Origin: CAYNYI01 sp964401455 | GTDB lineage: Bacteria; Fibrobacterota; OXYB2-FULL-49-7; CAYNYI01 | Length of the DNA stretch: 17,412 nt | Assembly: GCA_964401455.1 (NCBI GenBank) | Contig: CAYNYI010000068.1 | Span: 1 to 17,412, forward strand | Reading direction: 5' to 3' | Shown here: positions 1 to 7,935 of the stretch, in pieces | Layout: each line of letters opens with the position of its first letter | Numbering within the stretch: position 1 is the stretch's first letter | Program-made: the position numbers and the translations under genes | Notes under the pieces: generated by a model | The model's database searches: none | Told to the model about the DNA's origin: nothing | What the model saw: only the letters and a program-made list of their open reading frames with translations

Positions 1-2350
1 GTCCGGCTATTTTTTTAATCTCTTCTTTAAGAAGAGGCTTGAAGAATATTATTTCATCAAGTCTGTTAAGGAACTCCGGTCTGAAAGAGCTTTTCAGCAT
101 AGAGAACAGTTTCTCCTTTAGTTCTTCGTCAATTTCTCTGCCGCCTTCTTCCAGAAGCAGGGTTGAACCAAGATTACTTGTCATTATTATAACAGTATTT
201 TTAAAATCGACAGTGCGGCCCTGAGAGTCCGTTATCCTTCCGTCGTCCAGTATCTGAAGAAGTATATTAAATACGTCCCTGTGCGCTTTTTCAATTTCAT
301 CAAACAATACGACAGAGTAGGGCCTTCGGCGTACTGCCTCGGTAAGCTGCCCGCCTTCCTCATAGCCCACATATCCCGGAGGCGCTCCGACAAGCCTTGA
401 AACCGCATACTTTTCCATATATTCACTCATATCAATTCTAACCATGCTTTCCTCTGTATCAAAAAGCACTTCTGAAAGCGTACGGGCAAGCTCAGTCTTT
501 CCTACGCCGGTAGGACCAAGAAAAATAAACGATCCGATAGGTTTTCCCGGATCTTTAATACCCGCGCGCGCCCTTATTACAGCGTCAGAGACAAGCGTTA
601 CGGCCTCATCCTGACCGACGACCCGTCTGTGAAGCTCATCCGGCAGCTTTAAAATTTTTTCGCGGTCACTTTCTACGAGTTTTTTAAGCGGAATTCCCGT
701 CCACCTGGAAATTATTTCAGCAACTTCGTCATCAGATACTTCCTCCCGCAGAAGGTTACCCGCCTTTTTACTTTCAAGCCTTTCTTCTTCCTTCTTCAAT
801 TCAGCTTCAAGTTCAGGAAGTCTTCCGTGTTTTAACTCGGCGGCTCGGTTCAAATCATATTCGCGTTCGGATTTTTCTATTTCCCATCTCAGTTTTTCCA
901 TTTCCTCCCTCAAATTTCTTACCTTCTTTATCTCTTCTTTCTCACTCTGCCATCTGGCACGCATATTGTCCGCTTCTGATCTTAATTCCGCAGCCTGTTT
1001 CTGGATATCAGAAAGTCTTTCGGCGCTTGTTTTGTCTTTTTCCTTTTTCAACGCGGCTTCCTCAATTTCGAGCTGCATAATCTTTCTTGTGACACTATCA
1101 AGTTCCGCGGGCATTGAATCCATTTCTGTCCTTATTACCGCGCATGCCTCATCAATAAGATCAATCGCCTTATCCGGAAGAAAACGGTCTGAAATATACC
1201 GGTCTGACAAGATGGCTGCTGAAACGATAGCACTGTCCAGTATTTTTACTCCGTGATGAACCTCAAACCTCTCCTTCAATCCGCGCAGTATCGACACTGT
1301 ATCCTCAACGCCCGGCTGGTTTATCTGCATCGGCTGAAAACGACGCTCCAGAGCGGCATCCTTTTCTATGTATTTTCTGTGTTCATCAAGAGTTGTAGCG
1401 CCTATACAATGCAGTTCTCCCCTTGCGAGCATAGGCTTCAAAAGGTTACCCGCGTCCATGGCGCCGTCGGTTTTTCCGGCGCCGACAATAAGGTGGAGTT
1501 CGTCAATAAAAAGCAGAATCCTGCCGTCAGATTCCTTCACTTCTTTAAGGACCGCTTTTAATCTCTCTTCAAATTCACCGCGGAATTTAGCCCCGGCCAC
1601 AAGCGCGCCCATATCAAGTGCAAAAACGCTTTTATCCTTTATCCCCTCAGGGACATCTCCTCTTACAATTCTCTGAGCGAGACCTTCAACAATAGCGGTT
1701 TTTCCTACACCCGGTTCACCTATCAAAACCGGATTATTTTTGGTCTTTCGCGATAGAATACGGATAACATTACGGATCTCGTCATCCCTTCCTATTACAG
1801 GGTCCAGCTTTCCTGAGCGCGCGTCTTTTACAAGGTCCCTTCCGTATTTTTCCAGAACATTATACGTACTTTCCGGGTTCTCGCTGCTTACCCTTTGGTT
1901 CCCTCTTATACGGCTCAATTCCTTGAGCACCCTGTCTGCGGTTATACCGAATGTCCTGAAAATATCAGAAAGACCGCTTTTCCCGGAATTTTCTATGAGA
2001 GATAAAAACAGATGCTCCACCGAGATATATTCGTCCTTCATCTCTTTTGCTTTTCCAGTTGCTTTTTCAAGCACTTTATTCAATGTGTTCGTAATATAGA
2101 TTTTTCCCGCCTGTGAAGCACCGGAAGATACACGCGGTTTTTTTGACAGTTCTTTTTCTACGGCTGATTTAATAACAGTACTGTCCGCGCCGGTTCCTTC
2201 TATCAAAAGAGGAACAAGCCCTCTCTCCTGACTAAAAAGAGAATATGCAAGATGTTCCGTATCTATCTCAGGATGTCCATATTCTGATGCGGTCTTTTCC
2301 GCATTCATAACGGCTTCTCTGCTTTTCTCAGTGAACTTATTGAGATCCAT
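1..2350 (-). CDS. clpB: ATP-dependent chaperone ClpB (C-terminus beyond left edge)
   Basis: ClpB is a cytoplasmic hexameric AAA+ disaggregase that threads aggregated proteins through its pore together with DnaK. Reading the minus strand from the ATG at 2350 gives an open frame of 783 codons to the window edge, so roughly the last 80 of the usual ~860 residues are missing. In order I see the Clp N-domain (KFTEKSREAV... DTEHL), AAA-1 with Walker A GEPGVGKT at residues 211-218, a Lys/Glu-rich middle coiled coil around 400-540, and AAA-2 with Walker A GPTGVGKT at 612-619, followed by FDEIEKAH and RPEFLNRLDEI. These motifs and the presence of both a middle domain and two AAA modules separate it from ClpA and ClpC. 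A strong Shine-Dalgarno GGAGGAAG (2354-2361) fixes the start. I found no CIRCE-type inverted repeat upstream. The temptin-like gene lies 193 bases upstream on the same strand. Confidence 0.97.
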   Translation of the reverse strand, partial: MDLNKFTEKSREAVMNAEKTASEYGHPEIDTEHLAYSLFSQERGLVPLLIEGTGADSTVIKSAVEKELSKKPRVSSGASQAGKIYITNTLNKVLEKATGKAKEMKDEYISVEHLFLSLIENSGKSGLSDIFRTFGITADRVLKELSRIRGNQRVSSENPESTYNVLEKYGRDLVKDARSGKLDPVIGRDDEIRNVIRILSRKTKNNPVLIGEPGVGKTAIVEGLAQRIVRGDVPEGIKDKSVFALDMGALVAGAKFRGEFEERLKAVLKEVKESDGRILLFIDELHLIVGAGKTDGAMDAGNLLKPMLARGELHCIGATTLDEHRKYIEKDAALERRFQPMQINQPGVEDTVSILRGLKERFEVHHGVKILDSAIVSAAILSDRYISDRFLPDKAIDLIDEACAVIRTEMDSMPAELDSVTRKIMQLEIEEAALKKEKDKTSAERLSDIQKQAAELRSEADNMRARWQSEKEEIKKVRNLREEMEKLRWEIEKSEREYDLNRAAELKHGRLPELEAELKKEEERLESKKAGNLLREEVSDDEVAEIISRWTGIPLKKLVESDREKILKLPDELHRRVVGQDEAVTLVSDAVIRARAGIKDPGKPIGSFIFLGPTGVGKTELARTLSEVLFDTEESMVRIDMSEYMEKYAVSRLVGAPPGYVGYEEGGQLTEAVRRRPYSVVLFDEIEKAHRDVFNILLQILDDGRITDSQGRTVDFKNTVIIMTSNLGSTLLLEEGGREIDEELKEKLFSMLKSSFRPEFLNRLDEIIFFKPLLKEEIKKIAG

Positions 2351-2376
2351 ATACTTCCTCCAAAATTGAAAAAACT

Positions 2377-2471
2377 TAATGGCTTCTCATTTAACCAAGC
2401 AAATAGCAATCCGTAACTCTTTATAACCCTCAAGCCATTACCATATAATGGTTTACAGAAACGTCCCATTA
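2377..2471 (-). promoter_or_regulatory. Alternating TAATGG/CCATTA repeats in clpB leader
   Basis: The 193-base space before clpB holds four alternating hexamers on the plus strand: TAATGG 2377-2382, CCATTA 2435-2440, TAATGG 2446-2451 and CCATTA 2466-2471. Two stems are possible and exclude each other. One is a short 6-bp hairpin pairing 2435-2440 with 2446-2451 around a 5-base loop. The other is a 9-bp stem pairing 2377-2385 (TAATGGCTT) with 2432-2440 (AAGCCATTA) across a 46-base loop. In the clpB transcript the second stem is followed after a few bases by six U (2369-2374), then the ribosome binding site. This could be an operator with palindromic half-sites or a leader RNA switch. The function is inference and no promoter could be placed with confidence. 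Confidence 0.35.
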
Positions 2472-2543
2472 TTTTCTGCGCCACTAATAAGCATCAAATT
2501 GAAAAAACCGTATCGTTTTGAAACAAATATGAGAAGGGAATAA

Positions 2544-3215
2544 CTATTTTAGAAGAGTCACTTTTCCCGATAATTCGCCTGAAGGCAAAACGGCTCTAAG
2601 CAGATATACCCCTGCGGGCATACCGGAGGCATCCCATAAATATACATACTCGCCGTTTCTAAGTCCCGACGGCGGAAGAGCCTCAATACATTTCCCGGAG
2701 AGGGAATAAATACGCAAAAAATTGGAGGATGAACGCAAAAGCATTTCGCCGGAAACTTTTATCTCTGTAACTGCATTAAACGGATTAGGATTGGCCTTAA
2801 GAAACGGACCACCGAGTTTAGAAGGCCCGTTTTTGTTTTCTGTTTTAACTTCCGGAACTATGGAGCTGTTTCCTGGATTAGCGACTTTATCATGCGCGGG
2901 AAGATCCGGCTGAAGACATGTCCACGAAGTAATGCCCCCCGCCTGAAGTTCAGAATCGTTAAGCCAGCCGTCTCCATCAGAGTCTTTTATAGAAAGGCCG
3001 GAATTCCAGGTATAACCGGCATTTTTAAAATCTTCCCCGAATCCGGTCAGGTCTGAACTGGAAGGCGTTCCGGAAAAATGACAGGCAGCACACTGTCCGC
3101 CTACAACATATTTACCGTTCGGAATACATGTAACATAAGAATCCGAAGCGGAGGATTTAAATACCGCTGCAGTAATTAAAATTAAAAAAAATGTACAAAT
3201 ATTTTTCCTTTCCAT
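2544..3215 (-). CDS. Secreted temptin-like protein with CxxCH, EF-hand loop and C-terminal sorting-like domain
   Basis: This is a 223-residue exported protein of unknown role. Residues 1-23 look like a signal peptide (charged start, then hydrophobic FFLILITAAVF). Residues 30-100 follow a temptin-like Cys-rich pattern: IPNG, then QCAACH (CxxCH at 42-46), GFGEDF, AGYTW, then a calcium-loop motif DSDGDGWLNDSEL (ligands D78, D80, D82, E89) and a closing Cys100. The linker 101-135 is Pro/Asn rich. Residues 136-223 resemble the beta-sandwich tail found on FCB secreted proteins (NPNPFNAVTEI, LRIYSLSGKCIE, GVYLLR, GKVTLLK), which may direct sorting to the cell surface. CxxCH could bind a c-type haem or simply form a disulfide. 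The gene ends in TAG. No Shine-Dalgarno lies before the ATG. It is transcribed away from purL. Confidence 0.85.
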   Translation of the reverse strand: MERKNICTFFLILITAAVFKSSASDSYVTCIPNGKYVVGGQCAACHFSGTPSSSDLTGFGEDFKNAGYTWNSGLSIKDSDGDGWLNDSELQAGGITSWTCLQPDLPAHDKVANPGNSSIVPEVKTENKNGPSKLGGPFLKANPNPFNAVTEIKVSGEMLLRSSSNFLRIYSLSGKCIEALPPSGLRNGEYVYLWDASGMPAGVYLLRAVLPSGELSGKVTLLK

Positions 3216-3223
3216 GTTAATTA

Positions 3224-3252
3224 AATATATACTAAACCTCTTATTAATTCAA
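3224..3252 (-). promoter_or_regulatory. Putative sigma70-type promoter of the temptin-like gene
   Basis: Read on the minus strand, TTGAAT (3252-3247) and TATATT (3229-3224) are separated by 17 bases, a good match in sequence and spacing. Only 8 bases lie between the -10 box and the ATG at 3215, so the predicted transcript would start at or within a few bases of the start codon. That fits the absence of a ribosome binding site and suggests a leaderless or near-leaderless message. The region is AT-rich, so a chance match is possible. Confidence 0.4.
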
Positions 3253-3269
3253 CAGCAAAAAAAATCTGA

Positions 3270-3299
3270 TTGCAAAATATAGTATGATTTTTCTATCTT
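3270..3299 (+). promoter_or_regulatory. Putative promoter of purL
   Basis: TTGCAA (3270-3275) and TATCTT (3294-3299) are 18 bases apart, upstream of purL and divergent from the temptin-like gene promoter. A start near 3306 would give a leader of about 40 bases to the preferred ATG at 3349. I see no PurR-like palindrome or purine riboswitch aptamer in the 97 bases between the two divergent genes, so any purine control is not visible here. Confidence 0.35.
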
Positions 3300-3348
3300 A
3301 ATACAACTTGTTGTGATTCTTTTAAAATCTTTTAAGAAAGCGGTAAAA

Positions 3349-6300
3349 ATGGTCACTTATTTCAGAGTAAAAGACTCGGTTTATGCTGTTTGCTCAGAAA
3401 ACGAAAATTTTTCAGAATCTGAAATAGACAAGCTCTGCTGGCTGTTTTCTTCTGATCAAAAAAACGGTAAAAAATCCCTTAGCGGCAGATTCAGGGGCCC
3501 CCGAAGAGAAATGCTGACACCCTGGAGCACAAATGCCGTAGAAATAACTTTGAACATGGGAATTACAGGAATCAGGAGAATAGAAAGGCTTCTTGAATAC
3601 GGACCGTCTGACAGTTTTGACCCGATGCTCGAAGAAGTATATACAGATCCCGCACAGGATATTTTCGATACAGAACGCGAACCGGAACCGGTAAAATATA
3701 TTGATGATATTGAAGGCTACAATAAATCAGAAGGCCTTGCGCTTAGCCCGGAAGAAATAAAATATCTTGAAAAAGTCTCGACGGAAATAGGCCGACCTCT
3801 CACGGACAGCGAGGTGTTTGGGTTTTCACAGGTTAACTCGGAGCACTGCCGCCATAAAATATTCAACGGACTGTTTATTATAGACGGTACCGAAATGGAG
3901 CTCTCTCCTTTTGCTCTCATTAAAAAAACATCTGAACAGGCACCCGGCAATATCGTATCAGCATATAAGGACAACGTGGCTTTTATAAAGGGGCCGCCGG
4001 CATCTCTTTTTTGTCCGGAACTCCCTGACAGTCCTTCCTGTTTCTCATTAAAAAAATCCGGGACCGTACTTTCGCTTAAAGCCGAAACTCATAATTTTCC
4101 TACAACGGTAGAACCTTTTAACGGGGCATCAACGGGAACAGGCGGGGAAATCAGGGACCGCATGGCCGGAGGAAGGGCGTCTCAGGCGCTTGCGGGCAGC
4201 GCCGTCTATATGACAGCATACCCCAGGCTTGAACCCGGACGCAGATACGAGGGACATTTTGCTCCAAGAAAATGGCTGTACCAGACACCCGCGGAAATAC
4301 TTATAAAAGCATCAAACGGTGCGTCTGATTTCGGAAACAAATTCGGACAGCCTCTTATATGCGGAAGTCTCTATACATTCGAGTATTTTTCATCAGACGA
4401 GCGTTTTGGTTACGATAAAGTTATAATGCTTGCCGGAGGAATAGGTTTCGCCAAAGAAGAGGACGCGGTTAAAAACAAACCCTCGAAGGGCGACCGTATT
4501 GTCGTCATGGGAGGTGATAATTACCGTATAGGTATGGGCGGCGGCGCTGTTTCTTCTGTGGCTACCGGAGAATATGACAATGCGATAGAGCTGAACGCTG
4601 TGCAGAGGGCGAACCCGGAAATGCAAAAAAGGGTTTACAACGCTATAAGGGCCATGTCGGAGTCGGATGATAATCCCGTAATATCCATACATGATCACGG
4701 AGCCGGCGGCCACCTGAACTGCCTCTCGGAACTCGTCGAAGAAACCGGCGGAGAAATCGAATTAGACAAACTGCCTGTTGGCGATCCGACTTTGTCCGCC
4801 AGAGAGATAATAGGAAATGAATCACAGGAGCGTATGGGGCTTGTAATAAACCCGGACAGACTCGAGCTTCTGAAAAAAACAGCGGATCGGGAGCGTGCGC
4901 CTTTTTATGATGCCGGAAAAATCACCGACGATCAGCGTTTTTGTTTTCGTTCTTCAGACGGAGAAAACCCGATAGACTGGAAACTTGAATATATGTTCGG
5001 CAAACCGCCGCGTACTGTACTCAAAGATCAAACAGATAAAATATCCATAAAGGAAGAACAATATAATGAAGATGAAATACCTGAATACATAAATGCCCTG
5101 CTTGAAATGGAGGCCGTTGCCTGCAAGGACTGGCTTACCAATAAAGTGGACAGGTCGGTTACCGGACGCGTGGCACTTCAGCAAACTGCCGGGCCTCTGC
5201 AGCTTCCTTTAAATGACGCCGGCGTCTCGGTCCTGGACTATACGGCCTCATTCGGAATAGCCGAATCTATCGGTCACGCACCGTTTGCGGGCCTTCTCGA
5301 CTCTGCCGCGGGTTCGGTCCTAAGCGCGGCCGAAGCGCTTACAAATATCGTGTGGGTCCCGCTTGAGGAAGGTCTTGCTTCTGTTTCTCTCAGCGCAAAC
5401 TGGATGTGGCCCGCCGGAAACGAAGGAGAAAACGCCCGGCTTTACAAAGCCGTGGAAGCTCTAAGCAATTTTGCATGCGACCTCGGTATAAATATTCCTA
5501 CCGGAAAAGACTCTCTTTCAATGACACAAAAATATCCCGGAGAAGACCCGGTACTCTCCCCGGGTACTGTAATTATTTCTGCCGCGGCCTGTTCCGACTC
5601 TCCGGCGGATTCCATAAAAGCGGCGCTTTCTCCAAAACCCGGCACCGCTGTTTTTTATATCGATTTTTCCGGTATGCCGCTTACAACCGGGGGAAGCAGT
5701 TTCGCACAGCTTACAGCTTCATCCGGCGGAACACCACCCACGGTTAAGGACCCTGACGGCTTCGCCGCCCGTTTCAATGCTCTTCAGGAATTTATAAAAG
5801 AGAAACGGGTATATTCAGGACATGATATTTCGGCGGGCGGCCTTATAACAGCGCTTCTGGAAATGTGTTTTCCCCGAAATGACATAGGAATTGAAGCCTT
5901 ATTGGAAGAATTCGGCGCCACATCCATCATTAACATTTTATTCGCCGAAAATCCCGGGGTTTTATTCCAGGCCGATGACGACAAATCTACAATAGAATTT
6001 TTCAAATCCCGGAACATAGAATGCATCAAGTTGGGGACTGTCATAAAAGAAGACAAGATAAAAATCGGGAAACCCGGCAGAAAATTTGAATTTGACATAC
6101 CGGAATTAAGAGACAAGTGGTACCGGACATCTTATCTTTTTGATAAAATGCAGTCCGGACCTGAAAAAGCAAAGGAAAGGTATTCGAATTATTCCTCACA
6201 GCCGCTTACTTTCTCTTTTCCTGAATCATTTGAGGGTGCTGAGGCGCAGTCTTGTGTTTCTCATGATATCCACAAGGTTAAAGGCCCAAAAGCCGCCATT

Positions 6301-7038
6301 ATCCGGGAAAAAGGAATTAACGGTGACCGTGAAATGGCCTATTCTATGTACTGCGCCGGATTTGAGGTTAAGGACGTGCATATGACTGACCTTATATCAG
6401 GCCGGGAAGATCTTTCGGACATAAAGTTTCTCGTTTTTCCCGGAGGTTTCTCCAATTCAGACGTACTCGGTTCCGCAAAGGGCTGGGCCGGGGCTTTTAT
6501 GTACAATGATAAAGCGAGAAAGGCGCTGGATAATTTTTACGCCCGCACCGATACTCTCAGCCTCGGAGTTTGCAACGGCTGTCAGCTCATGATTGAACTG
6601 GGCCTGATTTATCCGGATGCCGGAAAAGAACATCCGAAAATGCTTCTTAATGACTCAAAAAAATTCGAGTCTTCTTTTCTGAATGTGGATGTACCCGAAA
6701 ATAATTCAATAATGCTCAAAACCCTTTCCGGATCACGCCTCGGAGTATGGGTCGCTCACGGAGAGGGCAAATTCTCTTTTCCACTTCCGGAAGATTCATA
6801 TGATATTGCGCTTAAATATTCTTATGACGGTTATCCGGGCAATCCAAACGGATCGGCCTTCAATGCCGCGGGAGTTGTGTCGAAAGACGGGCGCCACCTC
6901 GCCATGATGCCGCATCTCGAAAGGGCCGTATTCCCCTGGCAGTGGGGATATTATCCGGAGGAGCGCGCAGAGGACAAAGTTACGCCCTGGGCAGAGGCTT
7001 TTGTAAACGCGAGAAATTGGATAGAAAATAAAAGCTGA
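3349..7038 (+). CDS. purL: Phosphoribosylformylglycinamidine synthase, large single-chain form
   Basis: PurL converts formylglycinamide ribonucleotide, glutamine and ATP to formylglycinamidine ribonucleotide in step four of purine synthesis. The chain is 1229 residues, matching the large form that fuses the PurS-like, synthetase and glutaminase parts. The N-terminal PurS-like region (to about residue 130) is followed by FSQVNSEHCRHK (~162-170), the first synthetase half (THNFPTTVEPFNGASTGTGGEIRD), the second half (RSVTGRVALQQ, PTGKDSLSM) and a class I glutaminase domain. The glutaminase has FPGGFSNSDVLG, the nucleophile Cys1075 in LGVCNGCQ, and His1189/Glu1191 in MPHLE. A GTG at 3313 would add 12 residues but lacks a ribosome binding site. 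The ATG at 3349 gives MVTYFRVKDSVYAV, which aligns with the usual start of Bacteroides-type PurL, so I prefer it. Separate purS and purQ genes are therefore not needed. Confidence 0.97.
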   Translation: MVTYFRVKDSVYAVCSENENFSESEIDKLCWLFSSDQKNGKKSLSGRFRGPRREMLTPWSTNAVEITLNMGITGIRRIERLLEYGPSDSFDPMLEEVYTDPAQDIFDTEREPEPVKYIDDIEGYNKSEGLALSPEEIKYLEKVSTEIGRPLTDSEVFGFSQVNSEHCRHKIFNGLFIIDGTEMELSPFALIKKTSEQAPGNIVSAYKDNVAFIKGPPASLFCPELPDSPSCFSLKKSGTVLSLKAETHNFPTTVEPFNGASTGTGGEIRDRMAGGRASQALAGSAVYMTAYPRLEPGRRYEGHFAPRKWLYQTPAEILIKASNGASDFGNKFGQPLICGSLYTFEYFSSDERFGYDKVIMLAGGIGFAKEEDAVKNKPSKGDRIVVMGGDNYRIGMGGGAVSSVATGEYDNAIELNAVQRANPEMQKRVYNAIRAMSESDDNPVISIHDHGAGGHLNCLSELVEETGGEIELDKLPVGDPTLSAREIIGNESQERMGLVINPDRLELLKKTADRERAPFYDAGKITDDQRFCFRSSDGENPIDWKLEYMFGKPPRTVLKDQTDKISIKEEQYNEDEIPEYINALLEMEAVACKDWLTNKVDRSVTGRVALQQTAGPLQLPLNDAGVSVLDYTASFGIAESIGHAPFAGLLDSAAGSVLSAAEALTNIVWVPLEEGLASVSLSANWMWPAGNEGENARLYKAVEALSNFACDLGINIPTGKDSLSMTQKYPGEDPVLSPGTVIISAAACSDSPADSIKAALSPKPGTAVFYIDFSGMPLTTGGSSFAQLTASSGGTPPTVKDPDGFAARFNALQEFIKEKRVYSGHDISAGGLITALLEMCFPRNDIGIEALLEEFGATSIINILFAENPGVLFQADDDKSTIEFFKSRNIECIKLGTVIKEDKIKIGKPGRKFEFDIPELRDKWYRTSYLFDKMQSGPEKAKERYSNYSSQPLTFSFPESFEGAEAQSCVSHDIHKVKGPKAAIIREKGINGDREMAYSMYCAGFEVKDVHMTDLISGREDLSDIKFLVFPGGFSNSDVLGSAKGWAGAFMYNDKARKALDNFYARTDTLSLGVCNGCQLMIELGLIYPDAGKEHPKMLLNDSKKFESSFLNVDVPENNSIMLKTLSGSRLGVWVAHGEGKFSFPLPEDSYDIALKYSYDGYPGNPNGSAFNAAGVVSKDGRHLAMMPHLERAVFPWQWGYYPEERAEDKVTPWAEAFVNARNWIENKS

Positions 7039-7041
7039 ACA

Positions 7042-7076
7042 AAAAAGCCGTCTCCCCTGCGGGGAAACGGCTTTTT
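7042..7076. terminator. Bidirectional rho-independent terminator
   Basis: AAAAAGCCG (7042-7050) pairs with CGGCTTTTT (7068-7076). Inside it, T, a C-A mismatch, T and CCCC pair with GGGGAAA around a three-base loop. A U-run follows in the plus direction, and the A-run at 7041-7046 provides one in the minus direction. It starts 4 bases after the purL stop and lies 34 bases past the end of the convergent barrel gene, so it can end both transcripts. Confidence 0.9.
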
Positions 7077-7109
7077 AATATCCAATCCTAATCTGAAATT
7101 TTCAGATAA

Positions 7110-7748
7110 TTACATCGGCATTTTGTATCCGACAGAAAGTTTGATATTAGTATTTTTCATTGCACCGTCTGCGTCATCTGAACTATCGGAACCGTCAATA
7201 TTCATAAGACCAAGATAATATGAAGCACCTATTACAAACTTCTCCGCTACAGTATAATTAGCGCCAAAAGAAAGCCCGAGGTCAAGAGTATTTATATCCT
7301 CAAGATCGTCTTCCTCATCATCAATTTTTGCTTTTCCGGAAAGGAAAATTCCTGCTTCAGGACCAACAACAATACCGAGTTCCGGCATTACATTGTACTG
7401 GAACAGAACCGGGATCTGAATATAATTGGCAGACATAACAACATCCACTTCTTCGGTAATCGGCTGAAAACTGGCATCGTAAGCGGTGATCATGTCCATG
7501 GTCATCGCAGTACCGCGTGTCTCAAAAGAAAGCCCGGCAAGAAGACCCATCTGATCATTAATAGCAAGATGATAATTAGCACCGACATTAAAACCTATCA
7601 AGATGCCCGCTTCTTCATAAAAGTCTTCATAATCTCCTGAAGCGGAAATATTAGACATGTTGAGACCAAGTGTCGGAATAACCGCATTACCGGCAAAGGA
7701 AACAGCGGAAAGGGCCGCGACCGCTACGAGAATTTTGAGAACCTTCAT
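7110..7748 (-). CDS. Small outer-membrane beta-barrel protein
   Basis: This is a 212-residue protein with a clear signal peptide (MKVLKILVAVAALSAVSFA, cleaved near residue 19). Alternating beta-strand segments follow, such as AGILIGFNVGANYHLAI, MGLLAGLSFETRG, NYIQIPVLFQYNV, LGIVVGPEAGIFLSG, LDLGLSFGANYTV and FVIGASYYLGL, ending in IKLSVGYKMPM. This is the pattern of PorT-like or generic outer-membrane beta-barrel (PF13568-type) proteins of FCB bacteria, which usually form 8-strand barrels. Two very acidic segments (KIDDEEDDLED and DGSDSSDDADGA) fall between strands and are probably surface loops. A strong Shine-Dalgarno CAGGAGGAA (7754-7762) supports the ATG at 7748. The gene stands alone, convergent with purL. 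Its cargo or function cannot be told from sequence. Confidence 0.85.
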   Translation of the reverse strand: MKVLKILVAVAALSAVSFAGNAVIPTLGLNMSNISASGDYEDFYEEAGILIGFNVGANYHLAINDQMGLLAGLSFETRGTAMTMDMITAYDASFQPITEEVDVVMSANYIQIPVLFQYNVMPELGIVVGPEAGIFLSGKAKIDDEEDDLEDINTLDLGLSFGANYTVAEKFVIGASYYLGLMNIDGSDSSDDADGAMKNTNIKLSVGYKMPM

Positions 7749-7935
7749 AAAAGTTCCTCCTGTTTTTAATTGTGAATATATCCCGTCTTTGCAAATAGTG
7801 TAGAGAGCCTATTACACAGAAGGGAGTTAGTAAAAACTTAATCAGAATAATAACTTTTTTTTTGTCCTGAATCAACATTTTTTATCAATGTCTGAAATAT
7901 AATTTTTTTGTTATTGCTTTACAAATACAAATTCC

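Noticed and set aside
2351..2543. CIRCE/HrcA operator or sigma32-type promoter before clpB
   Set aside because: No TTAGCACTC-N9-GAGTGCTAA match is present. A CTTGAG on the minus strand has no CCCCAT partner at a suitable distance.
3313..3348. Earlier GTG start for purL
   Set aside because: It adds 12 residues unlike the family N-terminus and has no ribosome binding site.
5406..5747. Plus-strand open frame inside purL
   Set aside because: It is an alternative frame of purL, rich in Arg as expected from out-of-frame reading; purL motifs run through the same bases.
7687..7878. Small minus-strand open frame overlapping the barrel gene start
   Set aside because: It overlaps the barrel gene's signal peptide and leader in another frame and shows no protein-like features.
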